Origin: UBA5158 sp040389045
Lineage (GTDB): Bacteria; Pseudomonadota; Gammaproteobacteria; DSM-16500
Length of the DNA: 35,086 nt
Direction: 5' to 3'
NCBI GenBank assembly: GCA_040389045.1
Contig: JAZKAT010000044.1
Coordinates: 1-35,086 of the forward strand
The position numbers were made by a program, and so were the translations under genes. A model generated the notes under the pieces. It was given only the letters and a program-made list of their open reading frames with translations, was not told the DNA's origin and ran no database searches. This document shows, piece by piece, positions 8,737 to 17,951 of the stretch; position 1 is the stretch's first letter, and every line of letters begins with the position of its first letter.

Positions 8737-8771
8737 TCCCTACCAGGGTTATAAAAAAACCTTTGTAGGGA
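8737..8771 (+). terminator. Intercistronic hairpin dnaK-dnaJ (attenuator-like)
   Basis: TCCCTAC (8737-8743) pairs perfectly with GTAGGGA (8765-8771). After one mismatch, an inner 6-bp stem closes a 7-nt A-rich loop. A short T-rich stretch (TGTTTTTATG) follows directly. The structure looks like a weak or partial terminator and starts 30 nt after the dnaK stop. It could reduce readthrough and keep DnaK in excess of DnaJ, or be a processing site. The role is inferred. Confidence 0.6.
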
Positions 8772-8797
8772 TGTTTTTATGTTTGGTTACCCTGACA

Positions 8798-9928
8798 ATG
8801 AGCAAACGAGATTATTACGAAATACTAGGTGTTGCTCGCAATGCTAGCGATGAAGACCTCAAGAAAGCTTATCGCCGCATGGCGATGAAGCTGCATCCTG
8901 ATCGTAATCCGGGGGACCAGCTTGCGGAAGCAAAATTTAAAGAATTGAAAGAAGCCTACGAAGTGCTTGCCGATGGTCGCAAGCGCGCGGCTTATGATCA
9001 ATTTGGTCATGGCGCGGGTGAAGCGGGTTTTGGCGGCCCGGGCGGCATGAATTTCAGTGATATATTTGGCGATATTTTCGGCGATATTTTTGGTGGTGGC
9101 ATGCGTCCTGGGCCGCAGCGCGGTTCGGATTTGCGTTACAACCTGGAAATTTCTCTGGAAGAAGCGGTATTTGGCGCCACTGTTGAATTAACCGTGCCGA
9201 CTCTGGTTGCGTGTGAAGAATGCCACGGCAGCGGTGCGCGTAAAGGTGTTGCGCCAGTCACTTGTAAAGATTGCGAAGGTTACGGCCAAATCCGTATGCA
9301 GCAGGGATTTTTCTCGGTGCAGCAAACCTGTCCGACTTGTCGCGGCAAAGGCAAATTGATTATGGACCCTTGCCCCGAATGCCGTGGCAAAGGCCGTCGC
9401 AAACAAAACAAAAAATTATCCGTTAAAATTCCTCCCGGCGTTGATACCGGTGATCGCATACGCTTGAGCGGTGAAGGTGAAGCGGGCGAGCAGGGCGCGC
9501 ATCCCGGCGATTTATATGTGCAAATCGGGGTAAAACAACATCCCATTTTTGAACGTGATGGTACTAATTTGCATTGTGAAGTTCCCATCAGTTTCGGCGT
9601 TGCGGTAATGGGTGGTGAATTGGATGTTCCTACATTAAACGGTAGAATAAAATTAAAAATCCCCCCTGAAACTCAGTCCGGTAAAGTTTTTCGTTTACGC
9701 AATATGGGTGTGCCGCCAGTGCGTGGCGGTGGTCAAGGTGATTTGCTGTGTAAAGTGGCGGTTGAAACACCGGTTAACTTGACCGCGAAACAAAAAGAGC
9801 TGTTAAAAGAATTTGAAAAAACCATGTCAGTTGATAATACTACCCACAGTCCCCGTTCAAGTTCGTGGTTTGACCGGGCAAAAAAGTTTTTTGAAGAAAT
9901 GAAATTTTCAGAGAGTAAGAAAAAATGA
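8798..9928 (+). CDS. dnaJ: Co-chaperone DnaJ (Hsp40)
   Basis: A protein of 376 residues that stimulates DnaK ATPase and delivers substrates. The J domain has HPD at 33-35, and the Gly/Phe-rich segment (about 68-106) contains a triple repeat of the type DIFGDIFGDIF. Four CxxCxGxG zinc motifs follow from about residue 139 (CEECHGSG, CKDCEGYG, CPTCRGKG, CPECRGKG). The start at 8798 (MSKRDYYE) is chosen by homology. An in-frame ATG at 8771 would add nine residues that DnaJ proteins lack, and its only possible ribosome site touches the codon. No good Shine-Dalgarno precedes 8798. The gene overlaps greA by 4 nt. Confidence 0.97.
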   Translation: MSKRDYYEILGVARNASDEDLKKAYRRMAMKLHPDRNPGDQLAEAKFKELKEAYEVLADGRKRAAYDQFGHGAGEAGFGGPGGMNFSDIFGDIFGDIFGGGMRPGPQRGSDLRYNLEISLEEAVFGATVELTVPTLVACEECHGSGARKGVAPVTCKDCEGYGQIRMQQGFFSVQQTCPTCRGKGKLIMDPCPECRGKGRRKQNKKLSVKIPPGVDTGDRIRLSGEGEAGEQGAHPGDLYVQIGVKQHPIFERDGTNLHCEVPISFGVAVMGGELDVPTLNGRIKLKIPPETQSGKVFRLRNMGVPPVRGGGQGDLLCKVAVETPVNLTAKQKELLKEFEKTMSVDNTTHSPRSSSWFDRAKKFFEEMKFSESKKK

Positions 9929-10401
9929 TAAAAGTTCCGATGACAGTTTTAGGTGCTGAACGATTGCGCGACGAATTGCAACGGTTAAAGTCCGTCGAAC
10001 GGCCACGCATTATCAATGCTATCGCCGAAGCGCGCGCCCACGGTGATTTGAAGGAAAACGCGGAATATCATGCTGCGCGCGAACAACAGGGTTTCGCGGA
10101 AGGCCGCATTCAGGAAATTGAAAGCAAATTATCGGCCGCGCAAATTATTGATGTGACGCAACTGGAAAATTCTGGCAAAGTCATTTTTGGTTCGTCAATC
10201 AAATTGATGAATTTAAAAAACCAGCAGGAAGTCAGTTATAAAATTGTTGGTGAAGATGAAGCGGACATTAAAGAATTAAAACTGTCGGTGACATCACCGA
10301 TTGCTCGCGCGCTGGTTGGTAAATATGTTGGTGATACCGTCGAAGTGAAAACACCCGAAGGCGGCGTTTCCTATGAGATTATTGACGTAGAATATGTATA
10401 A
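9925..10401 (+). CDS. greA: Transcription elongation factor GreA
   Basis: A protein of 158 residues, the normal length. It enters the secondary channel of RNA polymerase and stimulates cleavage of backtracked transcripts. The N-terminal coiled coil (about 10-75) carries the tip acidic residues D41 and E44 in HGDLKENAEYH. The C-terminal FKBP-like domain ends with the typical 'VGDTVEVKTPEGGVSYEIIDVEY' type segment. The start codon overlaps the dnaJ stop (ATGA), so translation is coupled. The coupling of greA to dnaJ puts it under the heat-shock transcript. Confidence 0.97.
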   Translation: MIKVPMTVLGAERLRDELQRLKSVERPRIINAIAEARAHGDLKENAEYHAAREQQGFAEGRIQEIESKLSAAQIIDVTQLENSGKVIFGSSIKLMNLKNQQEVSYKIVGEDEADIKELKLSVTSPIARALVGKYVGDTVEVKTPEGGVSYEIIDVEYV

Positions 10402-11010
10402 ATGGCAAAAAATAGCAGTCGCCGCTGGTTACATGAACATTTCAACGATGAGTACGTCAAGAAGGCACAGCAGCTTGGCTACCGTTCGCGAGCGGTCTTC
10501 AAACTGCTAGAGTTGCAGGAACGCGATAAGTTATTCAAACCTGGCATGCTGATCATTGATTTGGGCGCGGCCCCTGGGGGCTGGTCGCAAGTCGTGGCCA
10601 AGTGTGTAGGTGCCAAGGGCAGAGTCATCGCCATTGATATATTAGCCATGGAACCGATTAATGGCGTTGAATTTTTGCAAGGTGATTTTGGTGAAGATGC
10701 CGTCCTTGAGGAATTAATGGCAACACTGGATAATGCACGGGCCGACTGGATTATTTCCGATTTGGCACCCAACTTAAGTGGCATAGATAGCGTAGACCAG
10801 CCACGTTCCGTAGAATTAGCCGAACTGGCCCTGGATTTAGCCTCCAAAGTGTTGAAACCGGCTGGTGGTTTTTTGGTCAAGATGTTCCAAGGTGAAGGTT
10901 TTGATCCATTTCTTGTTGCAGTTAGGCAGCAATTTAAAAAAGTGGTCATACGTAAACCAAAAGCTTCCCGAGACCGTTCGCGGGAAGTCTATATATTAGC
11001 GAGAAACTAA
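10402..11010 (+). CDS. rlmE: 23S rRNA 2'-O-ribose U2552 methyltransferase RlmE
   Basis: A protein of 202 residues (FtsJ/RrmJ family) that methylates U2552 of 23S rRNA in the assembling 50S subunit using SAM. The SAM site DLGAAPGGWSQ is at 53-63. The catalytic K-D-K-E tetrad is intact at K34, D120, K160 and E195, each offset by four from the E. coli enzyme. Its ATG directly follows the greA stop with no gap. It precedes ftsH, as in many proteobacteria, and in E. coli this pair is heat-inducible. Confidence 0.97.
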   Translation: MAKNSSRRWLHEHFNDEYVKKAQQLGYRSRAVFKLLELQERDKLFKPGMLIIDLGAAPGGWSQVVAKCVGAKGRVIAIDILAMEPINGVEFLQGDFGEDAVLEELMATLDNARADWIISDLAPNLSGIDSVDQPRSVELAELALDLASKVLKPAGGFLVKMFQGEGFDPFLVAVRQQFKKVVIRKPKASRDRSREVYILARN

Positions 11011-11096
11011 AAGCCATTGCTTCTAGTCTCCGCTTTGTACTTCAGGTATGATTTAAGGATAAGCTAAATGTTGATAACACACGCGAGGTCTACAGG

Positions 11097-13037
11097 GTGA
11101 ATGACACTATCAAAACGATATTCTTGTGGATGGTAATTGGCATTATCCTTATATCGGTATTCAATAATTTCGGGCCCAGGCGCGAACCGGACACGAAAAT
11201 CAGTTATTCAGATTTATTAACCCAAGTGAAGCAGGGCAACATCAACACCGTGACTATCTCCGATCAGGACGTCAACGGCACCATGATGAATGCCAAAACA
11301 TTCTCCAGCTATTTGCCCATGCGTAACGACCCAGTGTTAATGAAAGAATTAGTGGAAAAAGGTGTTAACGTCAACGGCAAACCACCAGAACAACCCGGCC
11401 TGCTCATGCATCTGCTGAACTTATTGCCGTGGATTATCGTTTTTGCCATCTGGATATATTTCTTTAGACAACAAGCTGGCGCAGGCCGTGGCGGCGCATT
11501 TTCATTTGGCAGAAGTCGTGCGCGCTTGTTAGGTGAAGATCAAGTTAAAGTAACTTTCGCGGATGTCGCGGGAGTTGAAGAAGCAAAAGAAGAAGTAAAA
11601 GAACTCGTCGATTTCTTGCGTGATCCTGGTAAGTATCAAAAGCTGGGCGGAAAAATTCCGCAAGGCGTTTTATTAGTAGGGCCACCAGGCACGGGTAAAA
11701 CTTTATTGGCAAGAGCTGTTGCCGGTGAAGCGAAAGTGCCATTCTTTACGATTTCTGGTTCTGATTTCGTGGAAATGTTTGTGGGTGTAGGCGCGTCACG
11801 TGTGCGTGACATGTTCGAGCAAGCCAAGAAGCAAGCACCTTGCATTATCTTTATCGATGAAATTGACGCGGTAGGGCGTCATCGCGGTGCGGGTTTAGGC
11901 GGCGGTCACGATGAGCGCGAACAAACGCTAAATCAATTATTAGTTGAAATGGATGGGTTTCAAGGCAACGAAGGTGTCATCGTCATCGCCGCGACTAACC
12001 GTCCCGATGTATTGGATCCCGCGTTATTACGTCCCGGTCGATTTGATCGACAAGTTATTGTTGGTTTGCCGGATGTACGAGGCCGTGAACAAATTCTTCG
12101 TGTGCATATGCGTCGTGTGCCATTGGGTGATAATGTTGAGCCAGGCGTTATCGCACGCAGCACTCCGGGTTTTTCGGGTGCGGATTTGGCGAACATTGTT
12201 AATGAAGCAGCGTTGTTTGCCGCGCGTGCTAACAAGCGTGTGGTAACCATGGCGGAATTTGAAAAAGCTAAAGATAAAGTCATCATGGGCGCAGAACGCC
12301 GTTCCATGGTTATGAGTGAAACCGAGAAAAATTTAACGGCGTATCATGAAGCCGGCCATGCGATTGTTGGTTTGCTAGTGCCAGAGCATGATCCTGTCCA
12401 CAAAGTCACAATTATTCCACGGGGCCGCGCTTTAGGCGTCACCATGTTCTTGCCGGAAGGCGATCGTTACAGTTACACCAAAGAACATTTGGAAAGTAAA
12501 ATTTCGAGTTTATTTGGCGGTCGTATCGCGGAAGAATTAATTTTTGGTTTGCAAAAAGTTACGACTGGCGCCTCCAATGATATCCAGAAAGCGACTGAAT
12601 TGGCGCGCAACATGGTTACCAAATGGGGTTTATCAGAAAAACTGGGGCCATTAACATTTGGTGAAGATGAAGGTGAAGTTTTCCTTGGGCACTCAGTGAC
12701 CCGTCATAAGGAAATCTCGGATAATACTTCTAACTTAATTGATTCAGAAGTTTATGCTATCATCAACATCAATTACAAACGCGCTGAAAAAATTCTCAAA
12801 GAAAATGTCGACAAGTTGCATACCATGGCGAAAATGCTCATGAAATACGAAACCATTGGTGTAGACCAGCTTGAAGATATTATGGCGAACCGACCGGTGC
12901 GCGAACCTGCGGAATGGAGCACTAGCGTTGGTAATCCTAATGCAATTATTGGCCCGACTATTGATCCGGATATTCCGGGCATTTTAAAAGACAGCAATGA
13001 AGGAATGGATTCTGCTCATGACGAAAGAAGTAATTAA
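11097..13037 (+). CDS. ftsH: ATP-dependent zinc metalloprotease FtsH
   Basis: A protein of 646 residues that degrades membrane and regulatory proteins at the inner membrane. The start is GTG at 11097 with GAGGT 7 nt upstream. Transmembrane segments are at about 7-22 and 105-123, enclosing a periplasmic domain. The AAA module has Walker A GPPGTGKT (195-202), Walker B IIFIDEID (250-257) and the second region of homology around LLRPGRFDRQV. The zinc site HEAGH is at 417-421. In E. coli FtsH degrades sigma-32, which is notable next to the sigma-32 promoter of dnaK. It overlaps the start of glmM. Confidence 0.98.
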   Translation: MNDTIKTIFLWMVIGIILISVFNNFGPRREPDTKISYSDLLTQVKQGNINTVTISDQDVNGTMMNAKTFSSYLPMRNDPVLMKELVEKGVNVNGKPPEQPGLLMHLLNLLPWIIVFAIWIYFFRQQAGAGRGGAFSFGRSRARLLGEDQVKVTFADVAGVEEAKEEVKELVDFLRDPGKYQKLGGKIPQGVLLVGPPGTGKTLLARAVAGEAKVPFFTISGSDFVEMFVGVGASRVRDMFEQAKKQAPCIIFIDEIDAVGRHRGAGLGGGHDEREQTLNQLLVEMDGFQGNEGVIVIAATNRPDVLDPALLRPGRFDRQVIVGLPDVRGREQILRVHMRRVPLGDNVEPGVIARSTPGFSGADLANIVNEAALFAARANKRVVTMAEFEKAKDKVIMGAERRSMVMSETEKNLTAYHEAGHAIVGLLVPEHDPVHKVTIIPRGRALGVTMFLPEGDRYSYTKEHLESKISSLFGGRIAEELIFGLQKVTTGASNDIQKATELARNMVTKWGLSEKLGPLTFGEDEGEVFLGHSVTRHKEISDNTSNLIDSEVYAIININYKRAEKILKENVDKLHTMAKMLMKYETIGVDQLEDIMANRPVREPAEWSTSVGNPNAIIGPTIDPDIPGILKDSNEGMDSAHDERSN

Positions 13038-14391
13038 TCCTGCAAAACCCTCTACGCGTAAATATTTTGGCACTGATGGTATCCGGGGACGCGTCGGCGT
13101 TGCCCCGATCAATGCGGAATTTATTTTAAAATTAGGTTGGGCGGTCGGCAAAGTGCTGGCGCGCCAAGGTTATGGCAAAGTCTTAATCGGCAAAGATACC
13201 CGTATTTCAGGTTATATGTTTGAAGCGGTGCTGGAAGCAGGTTTGTCCGCCGCTGGCATTGATGTGCATCTGCTGGGCCCTATGCCAACACCCGCCATTG
13301 CGTATCTCACCCGAACATTGCGCGCGCAGGCTGGCATAGTCATCAGCGCGTCGCACAATCCTTATTTTGATAATGGCATTAAATTCTTTTCCGCGCAGGG
13401 CAGTAAACTGCCGGATGAATTGGAAATTGCGATTGAAGAGCAACTCGAACAAGCGATGACGACGGTGGATTCCGCTGAGTTAGGCAAAGCGGTGCGTATT
13501 GTCGATGCGCCTGGCCGTTATATTGAATTTTGTAAAAGCACCATTTCATCAGATACGACTTTGAATGGCTTGAGAATAGTCGTGGATTGCGCCAATGGCG
13601 CGGCTTATCACATTGCTCCCAGTGTATTTCGTGAATTGGGCGCGGATGTGATTGAATTTGGTGTTGAACCCAACGGTTTGAATATTAATATGGATTGTGG
13701 CGCGACCCATCCCCAAGTGTTGCGCCAACATGTACTCGAAGAACGCGCCGATTTGGGTATAGCGCTGGATGGTGACGGTGATCGAGTCATTATGGTGGAC
13801 CATGAAGGTAATATTCTTGATGGTGATGAATTACTTTATATCATTGCCAAAGACCGGCAGGAACGCGGCATTTTTGAAGGTGGTGTCATCGGCACTGTTA
13901 TGTCAAATCTCGGCCTTGAACATGCCTTGAAAGAACTTAATATTGAATTTGCTCGCGTACCCGTTGGTGATCGTTACATCGTTAGCGATTTATTAAAACG
14001 CAAATGGTATCTTGGCGGTGAACCTTCCGGCCATATTATTTGTCTTAATTCAACTACCACGGGTGATGGAATTATTACGGCATTACAAGTCTTGTCAGCC
14101 ATGGGTCATAAGCAAACAACATTAGCTAAATTGAAATTGGGTTTACACAAATACCCGCAGGTTTTAGTGAATGTGAAAGTTCTCGCAAACGCTGACTTCA
14201 GTGAACGGCCGCGAATTCAAGATGCCTTGCTCACGGTAGAAGGTGAATTAGGCGCGACTGGCAGGGTGTTATTACGACGCTCAGGCACAGAACCTATGGT
14301 GCGCGTCATGGTAGAGGGTAAAGATGGTTTGCGTGTACAGCAGTTAGCTGATCATCTCGCAAATGTAGTCAAGGCTGAATTAGCCGAATGA
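13018..14391 (+). CDS. glmM: Phosphoglucosamine mutase
   Basis: It converts glucosamine-6-phosphate to glucosamine-1-phosphate on the way to UDP-GlcNAc. From the ATG at 13018 the protein is 457 residues. An ATG at 12997 would add seven residues; neither has an ideal ribosome site (AAGGA lies at 13000-13004, 13 nt before 13018). Family motifs are KYFGTDGIRG near the N-terminus, the phosphoserine loop SASHNP (serine at about 112), the metal-binding DGDGDR and the C-terminal RRSGTEPMVRVM. Whichever start is used, the gene overlaps the ftsH end by 20-41 nt. folP, which separates these genes in E. coli and many relatives, is absent here. Confidence 0.96.
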   Translation: MTKEVINPAKPSTRKYFGTDGIRGRVGVAPINAEFILKLGWAVGKVLARQGYGKVLIGKDTRISGYMFEAVLEAGLSAAGIDVHLLGPMPTPAIAYLTRTLRAQAGIVISASHNPYFDNGIKFFSAQGSKLPDELEIAIEEQLEQAMTTVDSAELGKAVRIVDAPGRYIEFCKSTISSDTTLNGLRIVVDCANGAAYHIAPSVFRELGADVIEFGVEPNGLNINMDCGATHPQVLRQHVLEERADLGIALDGDGDRVIMVDHEGNILDGDELLYIIAKDRQERGIFEGGVIGTVMSNLGLEHALKELNIEFARVPVGDRYIVSDLLKRKWYLGGEPSGHIICLNSTTTGDGIITALQVLSAMGHKQTTLAKLKLGLHKYPQVLVNVKVLANADFSERPRIQDALLTVEGELGATGRVLLRRSGTEPMVRVMVEGKDGLRVQQLADHLANVVKAELAE

Positions 14392-14409
14392 TGAAAAGGA
14401 GTTTTGTGG

Positions 14410-17400
14410 TTGTTTAGTGTTCCTCCTGTGACTTCAAAATTTGATTCCCGTCTTGCCGCTAAATTCTTTGAACTACCTGCGCCAGAAATGGTTGGTGCGC
14501 CAAAGTCTATCTTGTTTAACATTGGTAAGATTAGAACTGAAATAGTCTCATTTCTCTTTCTCCGAATTATCCAAGGCCTGGTAACCAACCCGCACGTGCA
14601 AATGCATTTAGTCGATTATCTATTAAATTTATACTCGCCGGTGTTAAATTTTGGGGCACCAAGAGAATTAAATATCCTTACGGAAGAAACCCGCTTAATC
14701 CTGGAAGGAATCCAGGATGGTTTGCTGTTAACAATTAAAAATCAATTAACGCTTGAAATGGTATTGTACTATATTCTTGAGAAAAAAATTTCGTATCACC
14801 ATAGAACTTTTCAGGGTGATAAAAGGATTTTAGCGCAGTATTTTACGAGAGTTCATGCCTCGTTGTATTCTTATGGTCCGGACCCCTATTTTGAATCTGC
14901 TGTTGATATTAACAATAGCAGCGTAGCCGAGATTAACGCACGCGGCCACGAAATTTATTCGCATTTAATGATTAGTCTAATGACCCGGTTATCCACCATC
15001 GGTATTTTTATGGCAGAATACCGGCATGAACAGCTTACCGAGACGGCGTGGGCGTTTATATTGCTACATTGCAAAACCGTAACTTTGATGTATGTCATAG
15101 AAAAGGATAAACGTAAGCCCTTAATTACTTATCTCCAGCAACCCGGTAAAAAAAATTGTGATAAAGTTATTTATAATTCAGATTTGTTAAGTGAATTAAT
15201 CCTGACAATTCCTCCCAAAAATCGATTAGCGGTTTGGCAAAATTCATTTACTAATGGTCATTTAGCGAAAATTATTAAGAGCCCAGTTGTTTTTGAATCG
15301 CTGGTTGCGATGTTTTCTAAAGAAGAGCAGGTAATCGTAAGGGCGCAATTTCCAAGCGGTAAGTTTTTAAGCCTTGACCCTGTATTGACCGCGCAATTTT
15401 TTACGGCAGTAACGCCTTCCAGCTCAGGAGCAACATCTGCAGAATTACTGATGCAAGCAAGAAGAGGTATATTAGCTCAGGCGTTACGAGATATGTATAT
15501 AGATGCTAAGTATCAATTTGTAAAGCATCAATTGATAAATGCGATTTTAAATGTTTTTGCAATTGAAGTTGGCATCAATACCGTTGAATCTACCCAACAA
15601 CAAGCGCTTAATGATCCTTCAATTCAGTCATTGCTGCTTGAATTTAGTAAGAAAATAGCTGGATTACTCACGCTAAGCAATATCATTGAATTCATTTATC
15701 AAACAAAATTAAAAGTACCAATTGAAAATTTGCTAATTCAAGCAGACCAGCCTGACCAAGAGTTAATTAATAGAAGGTTGGATGCTTATGGTGAGGATGC
15801 TGCTTTTTCGCAGTCGATTTTGTTTGAAGAGTATGTGAATGGGAATGAGGTTATATTCAAAGCTGTTGACGATGATGAAATCGAATGGAAAGTGTCAATT
15901 TCTTTGGTTCACCGCTTGGCAAATTTAGGTTTTGTCGATTTAAATAAAGCTGAAAAATTGACGTATGAACAGGATGCTATTCATTATTTTCAGGACAGTA
16001 ATTTCAAAATAGCTTTTGTTAATGTAAATGAACGTATTCCTTTAATAAAATTTTTTTTTAACAGGAGCGACGATAGGTTAGCTAGATTTTTTCGGCATTA
16101 TCCCGCGTTTTCTGCTGTTGTAGATTATTTTCCATTAGAAAGAAAGAAAAGTTTTTTTCAAAGAAATTGTACATTAGCCCCCTTGTTTATTAATAATTTT
16201 ACCCAGTTTCATGCTGTGTTAAAAGATTTATTGCCCGAGCACCATGTTATTATCTTTAAAAATATTACGCGCATGTTTTTGGAAAAAGTGCTCACTAGAG
16301 CGGAACATTATGCAATTTTACTTGAATATATTCCTATTACTTTAATGAAGTTCTTCGTCAAGATAATACCGATAAGCCAATTTGAAGAATTCCATGATAG
16401 TCAGGCAAAATTCTCAAATTTTATGAGTAAACTTTTTTGGGAAGTTCATGAAAAATTTCTTTCGCGCTTGAGTGACGAGTATTTGCAAAATATTCATCCC
16501 AGCGTGCCGGCTATTATTGATTCCGTGCAAAGACTTTCCCTGCCCGCGGTTAAAAGTCTTTTCAAAAAACTGGGTAGTAATTATTTACAATGCGTTTTCT
16601 CTAATTCTAACAAATTGTTTATGTTAGGTGCGGCCGTTGAAGAGCAAAAATATGAGATTGCCTGTAATTCTTTTGATGCTAAGCATTTGCGAGAAATTTT
16701 TAATAACCAAATGTCGTTAACTAACCTAAGTTTTATCAAAACTAATAAGCTTAGTTTTATGGTGAAGCTTATCAATGCGGGTTGTGGTTGTTACGAATCT
16801 TTATTTACTGAATTGACTTTTTTAAGTAATGCCTTAAAACTTATTCCTGGGCAAGAATTAAATTTCACGAAAATTATTAAAATTGATTTTAACACCGTGG
16901 TTCAAACCTATGCGCACTTGTTGGGTATCTTAAAGACTTTCAATCATTCACTTGCCAGGGTAACATTTTGTTTGCGTTTGGGGGCTAATTTACGGCGTTT
17001 TGTTACCAATGTAGAGGAATTTACTCAAGTTTATAATTTATTTAATGAAATGGATAAACTTTTTTTTCAGAATAAAACCACGGATTTTAATGGTTACTTA
17101 GAGGACCTTGAAAAAGCTCAGAGGCAAAAAATTGAGGATTTAACAGGAAGTCTTGATGCAATTCTCACTGAGTTTAATAATGCTCAAGCCTATGTTACTT
17201 TTCCGCCTTGTCCCATTAACGATCTTTTGACTACATCTCTCACTCTGTCTTCACGAATAAGTAAGCTGAAGAACTATGTTGACAGTCCACCCGCTGAACA
17301 ATTGTTGCAAACTAAACTGATATTTTTAGAAGTAGTAAATTGCTTAGAACAAGCTTTTAACGGCCAGATTTGGAAAAAATCAGGCGACCAGCGCTTTTTT

Positions 17401-17661
17401 GGCCGTCCGCGACTGGATTTGATTAAACAGTTAAACTCCGAATTTCGCGGCTTTCATTACACGCGATTTTTAGGAGTTTTATTACATAAAATTTTTACCA
17501 CTCATGAAGCAGAGTTAATCACCACCAGTAACCCTCTCCATAAACAGATCTACGCACTCCTCAAGGATATAAAAATCCCCCCAGCGCATGACAAACTTTT
17601 ATTTCTTATCCCAGATGAAAAAGCAGATCCAAGCCCAGCACGTACTTCTCTAAAAATGTAA
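14410..17661 (+). CDS. Very large helical-repeat protein of unknown function
   Basis: A protein of about 1083 residues with no family I recognise. I place the start at TTG 14410, 8 nt after AAGGAG (14396-14401); an in-frame TTG at 14404 is too close to that site. The sequence is rich in Leu, Phe, Ile, Asn and Lys, without signal peptide or clear membrane helices, so cytosolic or exported by a specialised system. Degenerate units of 33-35 residues are visible, each with a proline- or turn-containing start: YFPLERKKSFF (Pro about 575), LLPEHHVIIF (Pro about 609) and YIPITLMKFF (Pro about 642). Similar stretches occur near residue 260 (TIPPKNRLAVW) and in LSLPAVKSLF. This suggests an alpha-solenoid. 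The start is 18 nt after the glmM stop, and the composition is more AT-rich than glmM, suggesting a late addition to the operon. An effector role is only a guess. Confidence 0.72.
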   Translation: MFSVPPVTSKFDSRLAAKFFELPAPEMVGAPKSILFNIGKIRTEIVSFLFLRIIQGLVTNPHVQMHLVDYLLNLYSPVLNFGAPRELNILTEETRLILEGIQDGLLLTIKNQLTLEMVLYYILEKKISYHHRTFQGDKRILAQYFTRVHASLYSYGPDPYFESAVDINNSSVAEINARGHEIYSHLMISLMTRLSTIGIFMAEYRHEQLTETAWAFILLHCKTVTLMYVIEKDKRKPLITYLQQPGKKNCDKVIYNSDLLSELILTIPPKNRLAVWQNSFTNGHLAKIIKSPVVFESLVAMFSKEEQVIVRAQFPSGKFLSLDPVLTAQFFTAVTPSSSGATSAELLMQARRGILAQALRDMYIDAKYQFVKHQLINAILNVFAIEVGINTVESTQQQALNDPSIQSLLLEFSKKIAGLLTLSNIIEFIYQTKLKVPIENLLIQADQPDQELINRRLDAYGEDAAFSQSILFEEYVNGNEVIFKAVDDDEIEWKVSISLVHRLANLGFVDLNKAEKLTYEQDAIHYFQDSNFKIAFVNVNERIPLIKFFFNRSDDRLARFFRHYPAFSAVVDYFPLERKKSFFQRNCTLAPLFINNFTQFHAVLKDLLPEHHVIIFKNITRMFLEKVLTRAEHYAILLEYIPITLMKFFVKIIPISQFEEFHDSQAKFSNFMSKLFWEVHEKFLSRLSDEYLQNIHPSVPAIIDSVQRLSLPAVKSLFKKLGSNYLQCVFSNSNKLFMLGAAVEEQKYEIACNSFDAKHLREIFNNQMSLTNLSFIKTNKLSFMVKLINAGCGCYESLFTELTFLSNALKLIPGQELNFTKIIKIDFNTVVQTYAHLLGILKTFNHSLARVTFCLRLGANLRRFVTNVEEFTQVYNLFNEMDKLFFQNKTTDFNGYLEDLEKAQRQKIEDLTGSLDAILTEFNNAQAYVTFPPCPINDLLTTSLTLSSRISKLKNYVDSPPAEQLLQTKLIFLEVVNCLEQAFNGQIWKKSGDQRFFGRPRLDLIKQLNSEFRGFHYTRFLGVLLHKIFTTHEAELITTSNPLHKQIYALLKDIKIPPAHDKLLFLIPDEKADPSPARTSLKM

Positions 17662-17697
17662 CCCCTGCTGTTCACCTAGTGGGAGAGCAAGCAGTAG

Positions 17698-17734
17698 GTT
17701 GGGCTGAGCAACGCGAAGCCCAACAGCTTTTTTT
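17698..17734 (+). terminator. Rho-independent terminator after the large gene
   Basis: GTTGGGCT (17698-17705) pairs with AGCCCAAC (17717-17724), followed by AGC and seven Ts (17728-17734). This is a good intrinsic terminator 36 nt after the stop of the 1083-residue gene. The hairpin belongs to a repeated family also found at 17918, 30793 and 30921. Confidence 0.75.
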
Positions 17735-17806
17735 ACCTTTCCTATTGCGGGTTCTCTCGGGAGAGGTCGGCCGCGCAGTCGTTCGAATGATTTGCAGCTC
17801 ACTACC

Positions 17807-17887
17807 CTGTCATTCCCGCGCAGGCGGGAATCCATTTCGAGAAGCACCCATCCAATGAATGGATTCCCGCCTGCGCGGGAATGACAG
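17807..17887. repeat. Palindromic mosaic repeat, copy B
   Basis: An 81-bp element, CTGTCATTCCCG to CGGGAATGACAG. Both arms carry ATTCCC-N8-GGGAAT in opposite orientation. The short core differs from the A-type (4, 2259) and C-type (30281, 31006) cores. Confidence 0.85.
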
Positions 17888-17917
17888 CGTAAGATGAAGA
17901 GAAGCAGAAAGAAGTAG

Positions 17918-17951
17918 GTTGGGCTGAGCAACGCGAAGCCCAACAGCTTTT
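17918..17951. repeat. GTTGGGCT hairpin repeat, second copy
   Basis: Identical over about 35 bp to the terminator hairpin at 17698, with GTTGGGCT (17918-17925) and AGCCCAAC (17937-17944), but only four Ts follow. It is probably a duplicate of the same mobile or dispersed hairpin rather than a functional terminator. Confidence 0.75.

Noticed and set aside
8771..8797. Upstream ATG start for dnaJ
   Set aside because: It would add nine residues not found in DnaJ, and the potential ribosome site touches the codon and is within a hairpin.
17650..17943. Minus-strand 97-codon reading frame
   Set aside because: It is a translation of the palindromic repeats (CHSRAGGNPF, MDSRLRGND), a well-known source of false genes.
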